This document shows, piece by piece, positions 1 through 11,093 of a stretch of 64,000 nt of DNA. The translations under genes were made by a program, and so were the position numbers. The first letter of the stretch is position 1. Every line of letters begins with the position of its first letter. Origin of the DNA: Symsagittifera roscoffensis (lineage: Eukaryota > Xenacoelomorpha > Acoela > Convolutidae); assembly GCF_963678635.1 (NCBI RefSeq), contig NC_087066.1:59166312-59230311 (forward strand), read 5' to 3'. The notes below the pieces were generated by a model. That model did not search any database. It was not told the origin of the DNA and worked only from the letters and a program-made list of their open reading frames with translations.

Positions 1-278
1 AATTTCAGCACCAGAGAGATTTGAATTTAACTTAGAAATTAGTTGTCTCTCCAAGAGAACTTCAGCAGCCGCAACAAACCAGTATACCCTAGATCTATTG
101 AGCCTAGCAGAGACTAGTTAAACACCCTGAGACTAGAAAGTATAAGAGTAAGATTAGGATCGGTATTAGACTAAGAAGTTGCACGAATATATCCGGCCGA
201 AAATAAGATAGCGTGACGAGCAGACGGTGTACCCTATCCGAAATTACTGTATGAGTTAACCACATCGGTCATAACGCA
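1..278 (+). repeat. E1 5' LTR (3' part only)
   Basis: This segment aligns base for base with the end of E1's 3' LTR (27528-27805) and with the E2 LTRs. It starts inside the right arm of the LTR hairpin and ends at 278 just before TC and the primer-binding site. The upstream part of the LTR, including the U3 promoter region, lies outside the window. It differs from the 3' LTR at about nine positions. Confidence 0.92.
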
Positions 279-280
279 TC

Positions 281-298
281 TGGTGCGACCATAAGTCT
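281..298 (+). promoter_or_regulatory. E1 primer-binding site
   Basis: TGGTGCGACC begins two bases after the LTR end and is present at the same place in E2 and E3. Its complement ends in CCA, as expected of a tRNA 3' end used to prime minus-strand DNA synthesis. The complement of the following bases includes TTCGAGA, resembling a T-loop, but spacing is one base off canonical, so I do not assign the tRNA. Confidence 0.75.
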
Positions 299-365
299 CG
301 AATAAGACCTCAATAGCTTAGAACTAACCAAAAATAGATTAGAATTTAGACAAAACATTTTCAAA

Positions 366-599
366 ATGTTATACGATAATAATTTAATCGAAATGTCTCT
401 ACGACTCAATAGATCAGAGCCGATATTCCGAACAATAATAGAACTACCCGGAATTGGAAGAAGACCTCGAACAAGAGACGACATACGACAAAGTAGAAAC
501 TTACCATTTAGTTTTATGATTGTACGGCAAAAACCAACACAAACTTTTATATTTAGAATCTTATTAGCAATGAATTTAGATTTTCATCTGCAAACATAA
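366..599 (+). CDS. ORF0, small leader ORF (77 aa), unknown function
   Basis: This is an uninterrupted 77-codon frame that begins about 90 bases after the LTR. It is conserved at the same place in E2 (29304-29537, same length) and in eroded form in E3. The shared core reads EMSLRLNR, then a PGIGRRPRTRDD-like basic stretch, and ends in a short hydrophobic segment (FIFRILLAMNLDF). No signal peptide or known domain is recognised. It could be a small accessory protein or an upstream ORF that controls ORF1 and gag translation. The conserved length with some synonymous differences supports coding; several amino-acid changes between E1 and E2 keep this moderate. Confidence 0.5.
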   Translation: MLYDNNLIEMSLRLNRSEPIFRTIIELPGIGRRPRTRDDIRQSRNLPFSFMIVRQKPTQTFIFRILLAMNLDFHLQT

Positions 600-1173
600 A
601 ATTTTGAAGTACATCTTTATGATCATTTCAGGCGCTAAGCAAAAACATTAATGTACAATAACGATTGATAAAAAGATCTCAGATCGTTTTCTTAATTTCT
701 GCAGTCTTATATAAAACATATTTGAAAAATATTTATTGAAAATGAAAATAAAAATTAGTAGCATGACAATAAATTGTTAGTAATCATAAATTATCTGTTG
801 TCCCAGCTTCATCACCTAAACATAACAGCACTCATAAGCTCACTAATATCATTAAAATACTAAATCTTTTTCTTAAATAAATTTAAACCATTTTAAACTT
901 AAATTCACTTAATTTTAAAATCAGATCATCAAGGCTTATCCTTGGATCTTAATTCATTTTCTATCACTACCCCTAAGTAAGATCAAGTAAGTTAACACCT
1001 TAGCTTAGACTAGCCACGAGAAAGTAAAAAATCATTCTTCGGAATCGATATACTTTTCTCTCCAACCCTAAATAAAAAAGACCCAGGTTAAGCTAACCAA
1101 AAAATCGTAAAGGACTAACAGTCTAAGAAAATAGAAATACCTAACAAATTTTGCATACCTCATCCTAAACCTT
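600..1173 (+). promoter_or_regulatory. E1 5' leader with RNA hairpins and candidate splice donor
   Basis: No gene is seen here. The leader holds one GATC-hairpin (924-948: arms GATCATCAAGG and CCTTGGATC), a donor-like CTAA/GTAAGAT with GT at 977-978, and a longer stem-loop at 1018-1060 capped by ATTC-TTCG-GAAT. Relative to E2 it lacks about 350 bases (E2 29909-30260), which removes a second GATC hairpin and two further hairpins. Confidence 0.6.
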
Positions 1174-1634
1174 ATGTCATTCAAAAATCTAGGAAATAAG
1201 CAAACAATCGTTTTACACAACTGTGAGATAGATAACAAAAAATACGATCTTGTAGTCACACCTCATACACAAACAGTTGGATACATTAGAACAAAACGAC
1301 AAACAATAAAAAGAAAAATTATAAACAAACAAAGACAAATCACACGAAAAAGATTTTCAAAAATAGAAACGGATTTTCTTAATCAGAAGCCAGCAATTTA
1401 GATGAACTCTACAAATTAAAAGAATCGATTGATAAAAATAGTCCCATTCACGATCAATTATATTTTTCCGATTCAGAAACAACTTCAAATTCATCAAAAA
1501 GAGGAAAAAGAAGAATAAAAAAGCAATACAAACACAAACCAATACACCTGTATAACTGGAATCAACCAATTAGACACATTGATAGCCATATATTAACAGT
1601 CATCAAACGAAAAAATGAGCCACACTCAAAGTGA
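1174..1634 (+). pseudogene. ORF1, small basic protein upstream of gag (frameshifted)
   Basis: The first 60 codons match E2 ORF1 closely (start MSFKNLGNKQTIVLHN, then a Lys/Arg/Gln-rich stretch). Near 1362-1390 E1 has lost bases relative to E2, so the frame switches and the first frame ends at 1401. The remainder, including the SDSETTSNSSKRGKRRIKK-like segment, continues in the new frame and ends at a TGA at 1632-1634, overlapping the gag ATG at 1615. The intact protein would be about 150 aa, highly basic, with a Ser/Glu-rich middle. The charge suggests nucleic-acid binding or nuclear targeting; this is inference. No known family is recognised. Confidence 0.55.
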
Positions 1635-4239
1635 CGATAGTCCAGATGACGAAGAGGTTTACCCCTTCCTCATAGATGCACCCGATAATAGAGGGCAACA
1701 TGATTTTTGCAAGAACTTACTCGTAAATTTGTTTGAACCCGGAATCAGTCCATGCAAAGCAGAATTCCCAGATATAAAAATCAAAAGACAAATTATTGAA
1801 CATTATTCGAAAGACATATGTAACTTAACACAACAATATGGAATCTACGCCATAGAATTCAGCACACCAAATACGAATCATCATAAATATGTAATTCAAA
1901 CAGATGATCTTGAATTAGAATTTTCAAAAGTATTCCTAGAATATATCAAAAGCATACAATATCATAAGTCACAAAGAGCAAACTCTATATTCACTAATGA
2001 AGTTTTTGCAATAATATATACCTATATCTCTATATTAGAAAAAACAGAATTTTAAAGTATCTCACCAACCGAAACATCCAAACATACAAAAGTAGGAAAT
2101 GAAATCACATTATTTTCAACTTTTCTACATATAATCAAAGAAAAATTTACTAAAGACGATGTTTCACAACGCACTAAACATGACTTACAAAAAATTTTGG
2201 CATGGTTTATAATAGGTTATTTCACACATAATTGAGACTTAATTTCACAAGCAAGAAAAAATTTCAGACCTCAAAATTCAAATGATGACACTGCCATTAC
2301 AGAACAATCAGACTACGTTTGGGACCCTGAATGGTCTCATCCTACATTTATAAATATCCCACAATCAATCTCCAGTCAAGAAATAAGTACAATATCTTAC
2401 CACAGAGATTATGTAAAAGTAATACCACTAACCATTGATGCAACACCATTAAACTACAATACATTTTTACCTGATACACCAAGTAACAATTTAAATTCGA
2501 CCGTCATACACAATGAAAACCTTAATGGAACTAGAAATCTTACCCAACAAGATATTCAAACACCATCACACTTCATAAATGAAGAAACTGTCCAAACAAC
2601 AACAACTACACAACAAAGTGTTTCACCAATACACCCAAATTTAACAACACCAAGTAATACAAATACTTCACTGGCACAAGTAACCTTACAATCAACCGTT
2701 AAACCTTCGGTTGCTCCAAAATATTCACAAATGGATTATCAAACATATAGACCAATGACAGTACCGTCAAAAACACGAAAATCATTCACAAGAAACACCT
2801 TTGCAGAACATAACTATGATTATGCTCACAAACAAAGAACAAATCAACCTCCCCGAAAAAATACACAAAATTTAAATCACGTATGTTCTCATTATTGGAA
2901 TCTCCCGAAAACATCGACAAATTCAGTAAATTTTCCAGATAATCCACGACCTACACAGGATTATACTGAAAATTACCCTTTCTTCCAACAAAATAAAAAT
3001 AACCAACATACACCATTTAATACAAACTATTTATCATCCGATGAAGATGATTATCACCAACCAGATATTTTTGCACCATATACTAAAGAATATCGCACAC
3101 AAAGACCACGACAACCTCAACCATCTCGAAATATGAAAATTTACCCACAAAACCCAACAGATGAACAACATCCACAACAAATGCATATACAAAATCCATT
3201 TAACACACAATCTTTTCAACCAATACAACCACAAAATCCAATGTCAATGCATTCTTATCAACCAACTCAAATGCAAAATGAAATACCACTCCCATATTAC
3301 CTTCAGCAACTTGAAATAACAAAAAATCAACTTTCAAATTTTTCGCAAATGCCAAACGCCGCAGAATCACTACAGATGACAATGAACCCATACCTCATGG
3401 GTGGATTATCAATAACATCCAATAAACCACTGATGGTATTTACAGGAACAGATCCTGAATATTCTGTAGAAGATTATTTAAATGCAGTGACAGCCAATTT
3501 AATTTTAAATATAGGACCTGAACCAATTAATACGCCACTACATCAAAATTGGATACATAGACGCACAGCATTGATACAAACAACCTTAGATGGCGCAGCC
3601 CAAAAATGGTTTTCAGTATTACCTATAGAAATAAAATCAGACTGGAAAAGATTTACACAAGAATTTTCAAAAATGTTTTACTCCGAAAGAAATAAACAAC
3701 ACCAAAGAGTCTTATGTAATGAAATTCGCAGATTACCAAATGAAACAATCAAACAATTAGCAGTAAGCATCAAAACACTAGTTCGAAAAGCCTATTCACT
3801 TAATACACATGACTATAAAAACACAAAAATGACAGAAAGTTTAATGATGACCTTAACACCTCAATTAAGGAAAATAGCAATAAAAAAGAGAGCATCTCAT
3901 CCTTCCTCAATTCGAGAGCCAGATTTAGATTTTCGAAAACTAGTAGATAAACTAGAGCAAGTGGAAATCACAATGAAACTTAAAGAAACAGAAAATCTAA
4001 AACTACACAATGTTAATCGAATTGAAACAAACACTACACATATAAATAACATACAGGAATCAGATACAGACCTAATTGAAAAAATCACTGAAATACTAAA
4101 TGTCTATAAAAAACATCCAAATTTTAAAGGCAAACCATCCTTCAAAAAATGGTGTAATTATTGCCGACGATACGGACACAGTATTTCCGAATGTAGACAA
4201 AAACAACAAGATAATCAGAATAAACCTCAAAAGCATTAA
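1615..4239 (+). pseudogene. gag: Gag, E1 first copy (interrupted)
   Basis: Same frame and order as E2 Gag. An N-terminal domain (1615-2055, with the RGQHDFCKNLL and FEPGISPCK motifs) stops at TAA 2053-2055, and a second in-frame TGA lies at 2233-2235. From 2731 the frame is open: a Gln/Pro/Asn-rich linker, then the retrotransposon-gag capsid-like domain beginning at LMVFTGTDPEY (about 3430-3960), then a CCHC zinc knuckle (CNYCRRYGHSISEC, about 4153-4194). The frame ends at TAA 4237-4239, where the duplicate at 6360 reads GAA, so it is a nonsense change and not the natural end. Gag would form the intracellular particle and bind element RNA. Confidence 0.88.
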
Positions 4240-6248
4240 GAACCAAATAAATTGTTCTATCAATTTATGAAAAAAGATCAAAATCTACCAAACAAACATT
4301 TAAATAGTAAAAACAGTTCAGGAAAACCACTTCCGAAAAACACAATTACACAAGGAATCAATCACCATATAACTCAAGTTATAGAGGAAGATCACCAGAA
4401 CGAAGAAACACACAAAATTCTTCACAAAATAATCATAATCGATCCAATAGACGAAATAACTATTCGAGATCAAATTCCAATGCAACACAATTTGTTTCTA
4501 GATCCAGTTCCCAATCAAACCCAAGAAATAAACCTTATTCCAATAATCAATCACGAAACTCATCATACAACAGAAATAGAAACTATTCACATAATCGAAA
4601 TAGAAGTTATTCGAACAATCGAAATCAGAATTACCCGAACAATCGATCAAGAAATAACTCGTATAATAGATCAAAATATCACAGATCAAATGACAATTAT
4701 CAAAACAGATCACGGAACAATTCACATAATCGAAATTCAAGTTATAATAATCAATATAGAATTTTTTCCCAGTCACCACATAGGAATAATAACCATTATA
4801 ATAATTCTAAACATCGATACAGAAGTAGTACACCAAAACATCAAAGACATATTAATCAAGTACAGTCATATAAAGAAACAACATCAGACCCCCCAGGTAT
4901 TGATGACACCGGAAGTAACGAACTACAACTAAATCAAATAAACTGTGGATCATCAGATACAGAAAGTGATACAGAAAGTACCATCTCCGTAAATATGATA
5001 ACAGTCGAAAACGACTATGAACCTATTATATATGAACAACCTTTTACATCACATATATATGAAAATCAGTTGGAACTCCTTCACAATTATTATATTAAAC
5101 CCATCGATACTACACAAACTACACAAGAAGTAAACGAAATTAACACGGTAATTAAACCCGATGAAAAAGACAAAACAAAATGTTCAAACACAAATCATAT
5201 TTATCAAAATATACGAAAAGAACAACCCAGAAAAAAATTGGACAATACCATTTCTCTTAGAAAGTCCAAGAAACAAAGAATTTCAACCACCAGATCTTGA
5301 AATTGATTTTTTAATTGATTCAAGAGCAGAATAAAACATAATTACTATTCCCACATGGAATGAAATCAAAACAATACATCCAAAATTAACACCTCTTGCA
5401 ACCTCTAGTAAACTAGCAACAGCACAAGGATCAACATTAGTAAATTATGGAAAAATCCAATTATTTCTTCTTCCCACAAGAACAATGGAGCAAAATAAAA
5501 TTCTAAACAAACCATTTAAATAAATATTTCATATTACTGATATTAAGCACAATATCATTGGCATACCATTTATGTCAAAATAAAATTCTAAACAAACCAT
5601 TTAAACAAATATTTCATATTACTGATATTAAGCACAATATCATTGGCATACCATTTATATCAAAATATATACCAACAATCAACATCTTAAATGGTAAAAT
5701 ACTAATCAAAGATAAGTACACAAAAACAAAAAATACAGCTCTAACATCTTTTCAAAGATTAAATAAACAACCACCATTCTCCTCAAAATTTTACCCAATT
5801 TATAACCAACAACGGAAACACCTGAAACCATTATCAGGAAATATATATAATTTTTCAATAAAACAAGTTCACCAGTATGATAAAAGTCAAAATAAACAAC
5901 AACTTTTTATATCAGACTTTGAATTTAAACCTATTCACAAGTTTTTCAAAATCACGATCTCATCTATAAAATATTTGAAAAAACTGAAAAAACACGAATT
6001 CCGACATCATTTCGTTACACGTGTATAACAATACACCGTATCAAGTAACATTACCCTTAGGACTTTTAGGATATTGCGAAACAAACGCTACAATCTCACC
6101 CATAGATGAAGTAGCTTATCGCGTAAATAATATACTCCGATTATTAGATATTTGCCAATCCACAATTCTTGACTAAGATTTATCCATAAATAACATAAAA
6201 AGCAATGAAAAAAGAAACACAGATTATTTCACAAAAACACCATTTTTT
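4126..6248 (+). pseudogene. Copy A: zinc knuckle, Asn/Arg-rich tail, protease and connector (dead)
   Basis: This is the first of two tandem copies of the gag-end/protease segment; the second is 6249-8279. After the zinc knuckle it encodes the Asn/Ser/Arg/Tyr-rich RNA-binding tail, broken by a one-base deletion near 4341. The protease active site is spoiled: the intact Asp-Ser-Gly-Ala of copy B reads Asp-Ser-Arg-Ala here (about 5317) and is followed at once by TAA. An 85-bp tandem duplication (5491-5660) introduces another stop. A 9-base insertion near 5980 separates it from the otherwise nearly identical copy at 10980-13093. It cannot give active protease. Confidence 0.85.
5491..5660 (+). repeat. 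85-bp tandem duplication in protease-connector
   Basis: Two consecutive 85-bp units begin CAAAATAAAATTC at 5491 and 5576. The junction has microhomology of the form TCAAAATA. The same duplication recurs at 12345-12514 in the second large repeat unit, so it predates the big duplication. It is absent from copy B and from E2. Confidence 0.85.
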
Positions 6249-8279
6249 AAAGGCAAACCATCTTTCAAAAAATGGTGTAATTATTGCCGACGATACAGAC
6301 ACAGTATTTCCGAATGTAGACAAAAACAACAAGATAATCAGAATAAACCTCAAAAGCATGAAGAACCAAATAAATCGTTCTATCAATATATGAAAAAAGA
6401 TCAAAATCTACCAAACAAACATATATATAGTAATAACAGTTCAGGAAAACCACTTCCGAACAACACCAATTACACAAGGAATCAATCACCATATAACTCA
6501 AAATATAGAGGAAGATCACCAGAACGAAGAAACACACAAAATTCTTCACAAAATAATTATAATCGATCCAATAGTCGAAATAACTATTTGAGATCAAATT
6601 CCAATGCAACACAATTTGTTTCTAGATCCAATTCCTAATCAAACCCAAGAAATAAACACTATTCCAATAATCAATCACGAAACTCATCATACAACAGAAA
6701 TAGAAACTATTCACATAATCGAAATAGAAGTTATTCGAACAATCGAAATCAGAATTACCCGAACAATCGATCAAGAAATAACTCGTATAATAGATCAAAC
6801 TATCACAGATCAAATGACAATTATCAAAACAGATCACGGAACAATTCACAAAATCGAAATTCAAGTTATAATAATCAATATAGAAATTATTCCCAGTCAC
6901 CACATAGGAATAATAACCATTATAATAATTCTAAACATCGATACAGAAGTAGTACACCAAAACATCAAAGGCATATTAATCAAGTACAGTCAAATAAAGA
7001 AACAACATCAGACCCCCCAGGTTTTGATAACACAGGAAGTAACGAACTACAACTAAATCAAATAAACTGTGGATCATCAGAAACAGAAAGTGATACAGAA
7101 AATACCATCTCCGTAAATATGATAACAGTCAAAAACGACTATGAACCTATCATATATGAACAACCTTTTACATCACATATATATGAAAATCAATTGGAAC
7201 CCCTTCACAATTATTATATTGAACCCATCGATACTACACAAACTACACAAGAAGTAAACGAAATTAACACGGTAATTAAACCCGATGAAAAAGACAAAAC
7301 GAAATGTTCAAACACAAATCATATTTATCAAAATATACAAAAAGAACAACCCAGAGAAAAAATTTGGACAAAACTATTTCTCTTAGAAAGTCCAACAAAC
7401 AAAAAATTTCAACCACCAGATCTTGAAATTGGTTTTTTAATTGATTCAGGAGCAGAATCAAACATAATTAATATTCCCACATGGAATGAAATCAAAACAT
7501 TACATCCAAAATTAACACATCTTGCAACCTCTAGAAAGCTAGCAACAGCACAAGGATCAACATTAGTAAATTATGGAAAATTCCAATTATTGCTTCTTCC
7601 CACAAGAACAATGGAGCAAAATAAAATTCTAAGCAAACCATTTAAACAAATATTTCTTATTACTGATATTAAGCACAATATCATTAGCATACCATTTATA
7701 TCAAAATATATACCAACAATCAACATCTTAAATAGTAAAATACTAATCAAAGATAAGTACACAAAAACAAAAAATACAGCTCTAACATTTTTTCAAAGAT
7801 TAAATAAACAACCACCATTCTTTTCAAAATTTTACCCAATTTGTAACCAACAACGGAAACACCTGAAACCATTATCAGGAAATATATATAATTTTTCAAT
7901 AAAACAAGTTCACCAGTATGATAAAAGTCAAAATAAACAACAACTTTTTATGCCAGATTTTGAATTTAAACCTATTCACAAGTTTTTCAAAATCACGATC
8001 TCACCTATAAAATATTTGAAAAACACGAATTCCGACATCATTTCGACACACGTGTATAACAATACACTGTATCAAGTAACATTACCCTAAGGACTTTTAG
8101 GGTATTGCGAAACAAACGCTAAAATCTCACCCATACATGAAGTAGCCTACCGCGTAAATAATATACTCCAATTATTAGATATTTGCCAATCCACAATTCT
8201 TGACGAAGAATTATCCATAAATAACATAATAAGCAATGAAAAAAGAAACACAGATTATTTCACAAAAACACCATATTTT
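6249..8279 (+). pseudogene. Copy B: zinc knuckle, Asn/Arg-rich tail and protease (active site intact)
   Basis: The segment repeats copy A starting at the AAAGGC of the zinc-knuckle codons. The knuckle is altered (Gly to Arg before the His). The Asn/Arg-rich tail is read through 6638, where a TAA interrupts it. From 7119 a 323-codon frame holds the aspartic protease with Asp-Ser-Gly-Ala at 7443-7454, in the setting FLIDSGAESN, followed by the conserved protease-RT connector. A TAA at 8088-8090 ends the frame where E2 reads through. The protease would process Gag-Pol. Frame breaks around it make function doubtful. Confidence 0.85.
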
Positions 8280-10240
8280 AAACCAAAGTTCAATATAACA
8301 AATTACGCAAAAGAACAACAAAAATTTTTAACGATGTTTAATTTTGAACACTCACAAATTACAGAAATCGAATTTGACAAACTAGCAAAACAACTCAATT
8401 TGACAAACTAGCAAAACAACTCATCGAATTTGACAAACTAGCAAAACAAATATTCAACAGTTTACGCAACATCAAAATTTGATGTTGGGAAAATCAGTTC
8501 ATCACTACATCTCCCATTAAAACCTGACGCAGTTTTCAAAAAACAAAGAGCTAGTAAAGTACCAATTCATTTACACGACAAAGTAAATAGATTTTTTGAT
8601 ATTTTAGAACAATAAATTATTATTTCACCAGTAAATAAAGAAGAACAACCAAAAGGTAACACATTTATTAACCCTGTTATCATTCTAGCAAAGGAGAATC
8701 ATTAAAAATAGTTTTAGACGCTAGATACTTCAATTCATTAATTGACGAATCGAAATGCAATTGGCCCATTGAACCAATACAAGTAATCTTAACAAAAATA
8801 AACGGAAAATACTTTACAACCGCAGATATGAATAGTGCATACAACCAAATGCCACTAGATGAACAATCACGACGTTTAGCACAATTTGTTATTGGAAACT
8901 CAAGAATACTCAAGAAAAACGCAATCACCTATTTGGATGATGTTTTTATGCAATCACAGACAAAAGAAGAAATGTTTACAGTTTTAGAACACTATCATAA
9001 AATACTTCAGTACAAAAATCTGAAGGCCGCCCCCAATAAATCGCACTTCTTTTTGACACGAGTTAAATATTTAGGACATAATATAGAAAGAAATACAATC
9101 ACTCCATTAAAATCACGCATTGATGCTATTCAAAAACTTCAACCAACAACAAACAAAAAGAAAATCCAAGAATTCCTTGGAATGTTAAATTTCTTAAGCA
9201 AGTACGTTTATAAAATGCAATTATATTTAAGACCGTTCTATAATCTCCTCAGACAACAAAATAATTTTGAATGGACCACTGAACATCAAACACGATTTGA
9301 ATAAATTAAAAAACTTTTAACTGAACAAATTTCGAATACAGTTCCAGATCCAAATCAACCATTCTATGCAATGTGCGATGCTTTAAATTTTGGCATCGGC
9401 GCAGCATTACTACAATCACATAGTGGTACAAATAAAATGAACCTTATATTAGCAAGTTCCCGATTACTCACTAATGAGAGAATGTACAGCTATATTTTAT
9501 ACACTTACAGAATATGAATTTCTGATATTTGGATCAAAACATCCAACAGTTCTATTCACAGATCATAAACCAATCATTTTTCTCTTTACACAAAAGTCAA
9601 ATCCCAATCACCGAGTTTATAGATTTCAATTAATTCTAATGAAATTTCCAAACTTACATATAGTTTGGACAGCAGGAAAGAATCTTGCATTACCAGATAC
9701 ATTAAGTCAAAATACACCACCTGAATTACATACACGAAAAACTACAGTTGAAATACCCAAAAATATAAAATTTTACCTTGCAAAAGACGAAACATCACCC
9801 CGACTAGAATGCAAATATGCAGTAAAAACTGACATTGACCAATCACAAATAAATAACCTACAACATTTCCCACTTTACTTAGATTGCCAAAATAATCACT
9901 ACGAAGTTGATCTACTAGGAACATCAACTTTCAAACCAATTCCATACTCACAATGGATAAAAAATAACACCCAACAAAAACGAATAAAACAACACTCGCA
10001 TAAAAAAGACTTTTTTCCATTAATTGAAAAAGAAAATTTAACTGATAAATTAAATTTATCAGGACCACAAACAAATGATTCAAAATACACAATCAATCAA
10101 GTTTTTGACCTCCATGACCCACTTGACACAATTCCCCTATCAAAATTAGAAATTGGAAATATTTTTCTCCCTCCAACAGATAAAATTACATTTGAACTCT
10201 TGAAACAATATCAAAATCTTGACCCAGTAATTAGACAACT
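8280..10240 (+). pseudogene. Reverse transcriptase and RNase H, first copy (defective)
   Basis: RT fingers and palm are recognisable (TTADMNSAYNQM near 8818, YLDDV near 8930), followed by the GMLNFLSKYV connection region and RNase H (FTDHKP near 9556). Several lesions are visible: a triplicated 26-30-bp repeat at 8370-8450, TAA near 8612, TAA at 9302, and a loss of bases near 9465 before MRECTAI. A net 28-residue in-frame deletion between FVIGN and ILKKNAIT removes the palm segment that E2 keeps (about 36008-36097). Loss of that segment just before YLDD should abolish polymerase activity. The same deletion occurs in the second unit. Confidence 0.88.
8370..8450 (+). repeat. Three tandem copies of a 26-30-bp unit in RT
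   Basis: The unit AATTTGACAAACTAGCAAAA occurs at 8371, 8397 and 8427. The E2 equivalent near 35525 has one copy. The triplication shifts the RT frame and includes in-frame stops. It recurs at 15215-15295 in the second large unit. Confidence 0.85.
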
Positions 10241-10266
10241 ATCACACGAAAAAGATTAGACAACTA
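10241..10266 (+). other. Filler at duplication junction, copied from ORF1
   Basis: Between the units lies ATCACACGAAAAAGATT (10241-10257), identical for 17 bases to ORF1 sequence at 1339-1355, followed by a repeat of the last bases of unit 1 (AGACAACTAT). This pattern is a templated insertion. Confidence 0.75.
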
Positions 10267-11093
10267 TAACATCCAATAAACCACTGATGGTATTTACAGG
10301 AACAGATCCTGAATATTCTGTAGAAGATTATTTAAATGCAGTGACAGCCAATTTAATTTTAAATATAGGACCTGAACCAATTAATACGCCACTACATCAA
10401 AATTGGATACATAGACGCACAGCATTGATACAAACAACCTTAGATGGCGCAGCCCAAAAATGGTTTTCAGTATTACCTATAGAAATAAAATCAGACTGGA
10501 AAAGATTTACACAAGAATTTTCAAAAATGTTTTACTCCGAAAGAAATAAACAACACCAAAGAGTCTTATGTAATGAAATTCGCAGATTACCAAATGAAAC
10601 AATCAAACAATTAGCAGTAAGCATCAAAACACTAGTTCGAAAAGCCTATTCACTTAATACACATGACTATAAAAACACAAAAATGACAGAAAGTTTAATG
10701 ATGACCTTAACACCTCAATTAAGGAAAATAGCAATAAAAAAGAGAGCATCTCATCCTTCCTCAATTCGAGAGCCAGATTTAGATTTTCGAAAACTAGTAG
10801 ATAAACTAGAGCAAGTGGAAATCACAATGAAACTTAAAGAAACAGAAAATCTAAAACTACACAATGTTAATCGAATTGAAACAAACACTACACATATAAA
10901 TAACATACAGGAATCAGATACAGACCTAATTGAAAAAATCACTGAAATACTAAATGTCTATAAAAAACATCCAAATTTTAAAGGCAAACCATCCTTCAAA
11001 AAATGGTGTAATTATTGCCGACGATACGGACACAGTATTTCCGAATGTAGACAAAAACAACAAGATAATCAGAATAAACCTCAAAAGCATTAA
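10267..11093 (+). pseudogene. gag: Gag capsid domain and zinc knuckle, second copy
   Basis: A 268-codon open frame starts at ATG 10287 in the capsid domain and runs through the CCHC knuckle to the same TAA (11091-11093) that ends the first copy. It lacks the Gag N-terminal domain and its linker, so it is a fragment made by the duplication and not an independent gene. The in-frame ATG is an internal Met of Gag. Confidence 0.85.

Larger units (their letters stand above)
3413..10240 (+). repeat. Large tandem duplication, unit 1 (gag to RNase H)
   Basis: Positions 3413-5980 match 10267-12834 at a constant offset of 6854, and positions after a 9-base indel match at 6845 up to about 10240. I counted only about ten differences by eye over 6.8 kb. 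The unit starts in the capsid domain and ends in the connector after RNase H. Unit 2 follows after a short filler at 10241-10266. Confidence 0.92.

Noticed and set aside
281-298. Assigning the primer tRNA from the T-loop-like complement
   Set aside because: The T-loop-to-CCA spacing is one base short of canonical and the stem does not pair well, so no tRNA identity is claimed.
4252-4932. Ile/Thr/Glu-rich repeat ORF (also at 6604-7056, 11106-11786, 13449-13901 and 33778-34194) that looks like a low-complexity protein
   Set aside because: It is a frame-shifted reading of the Asn/Ser/Arg-rich Gag tail, which is the frame continuous with gag and protease in E2.
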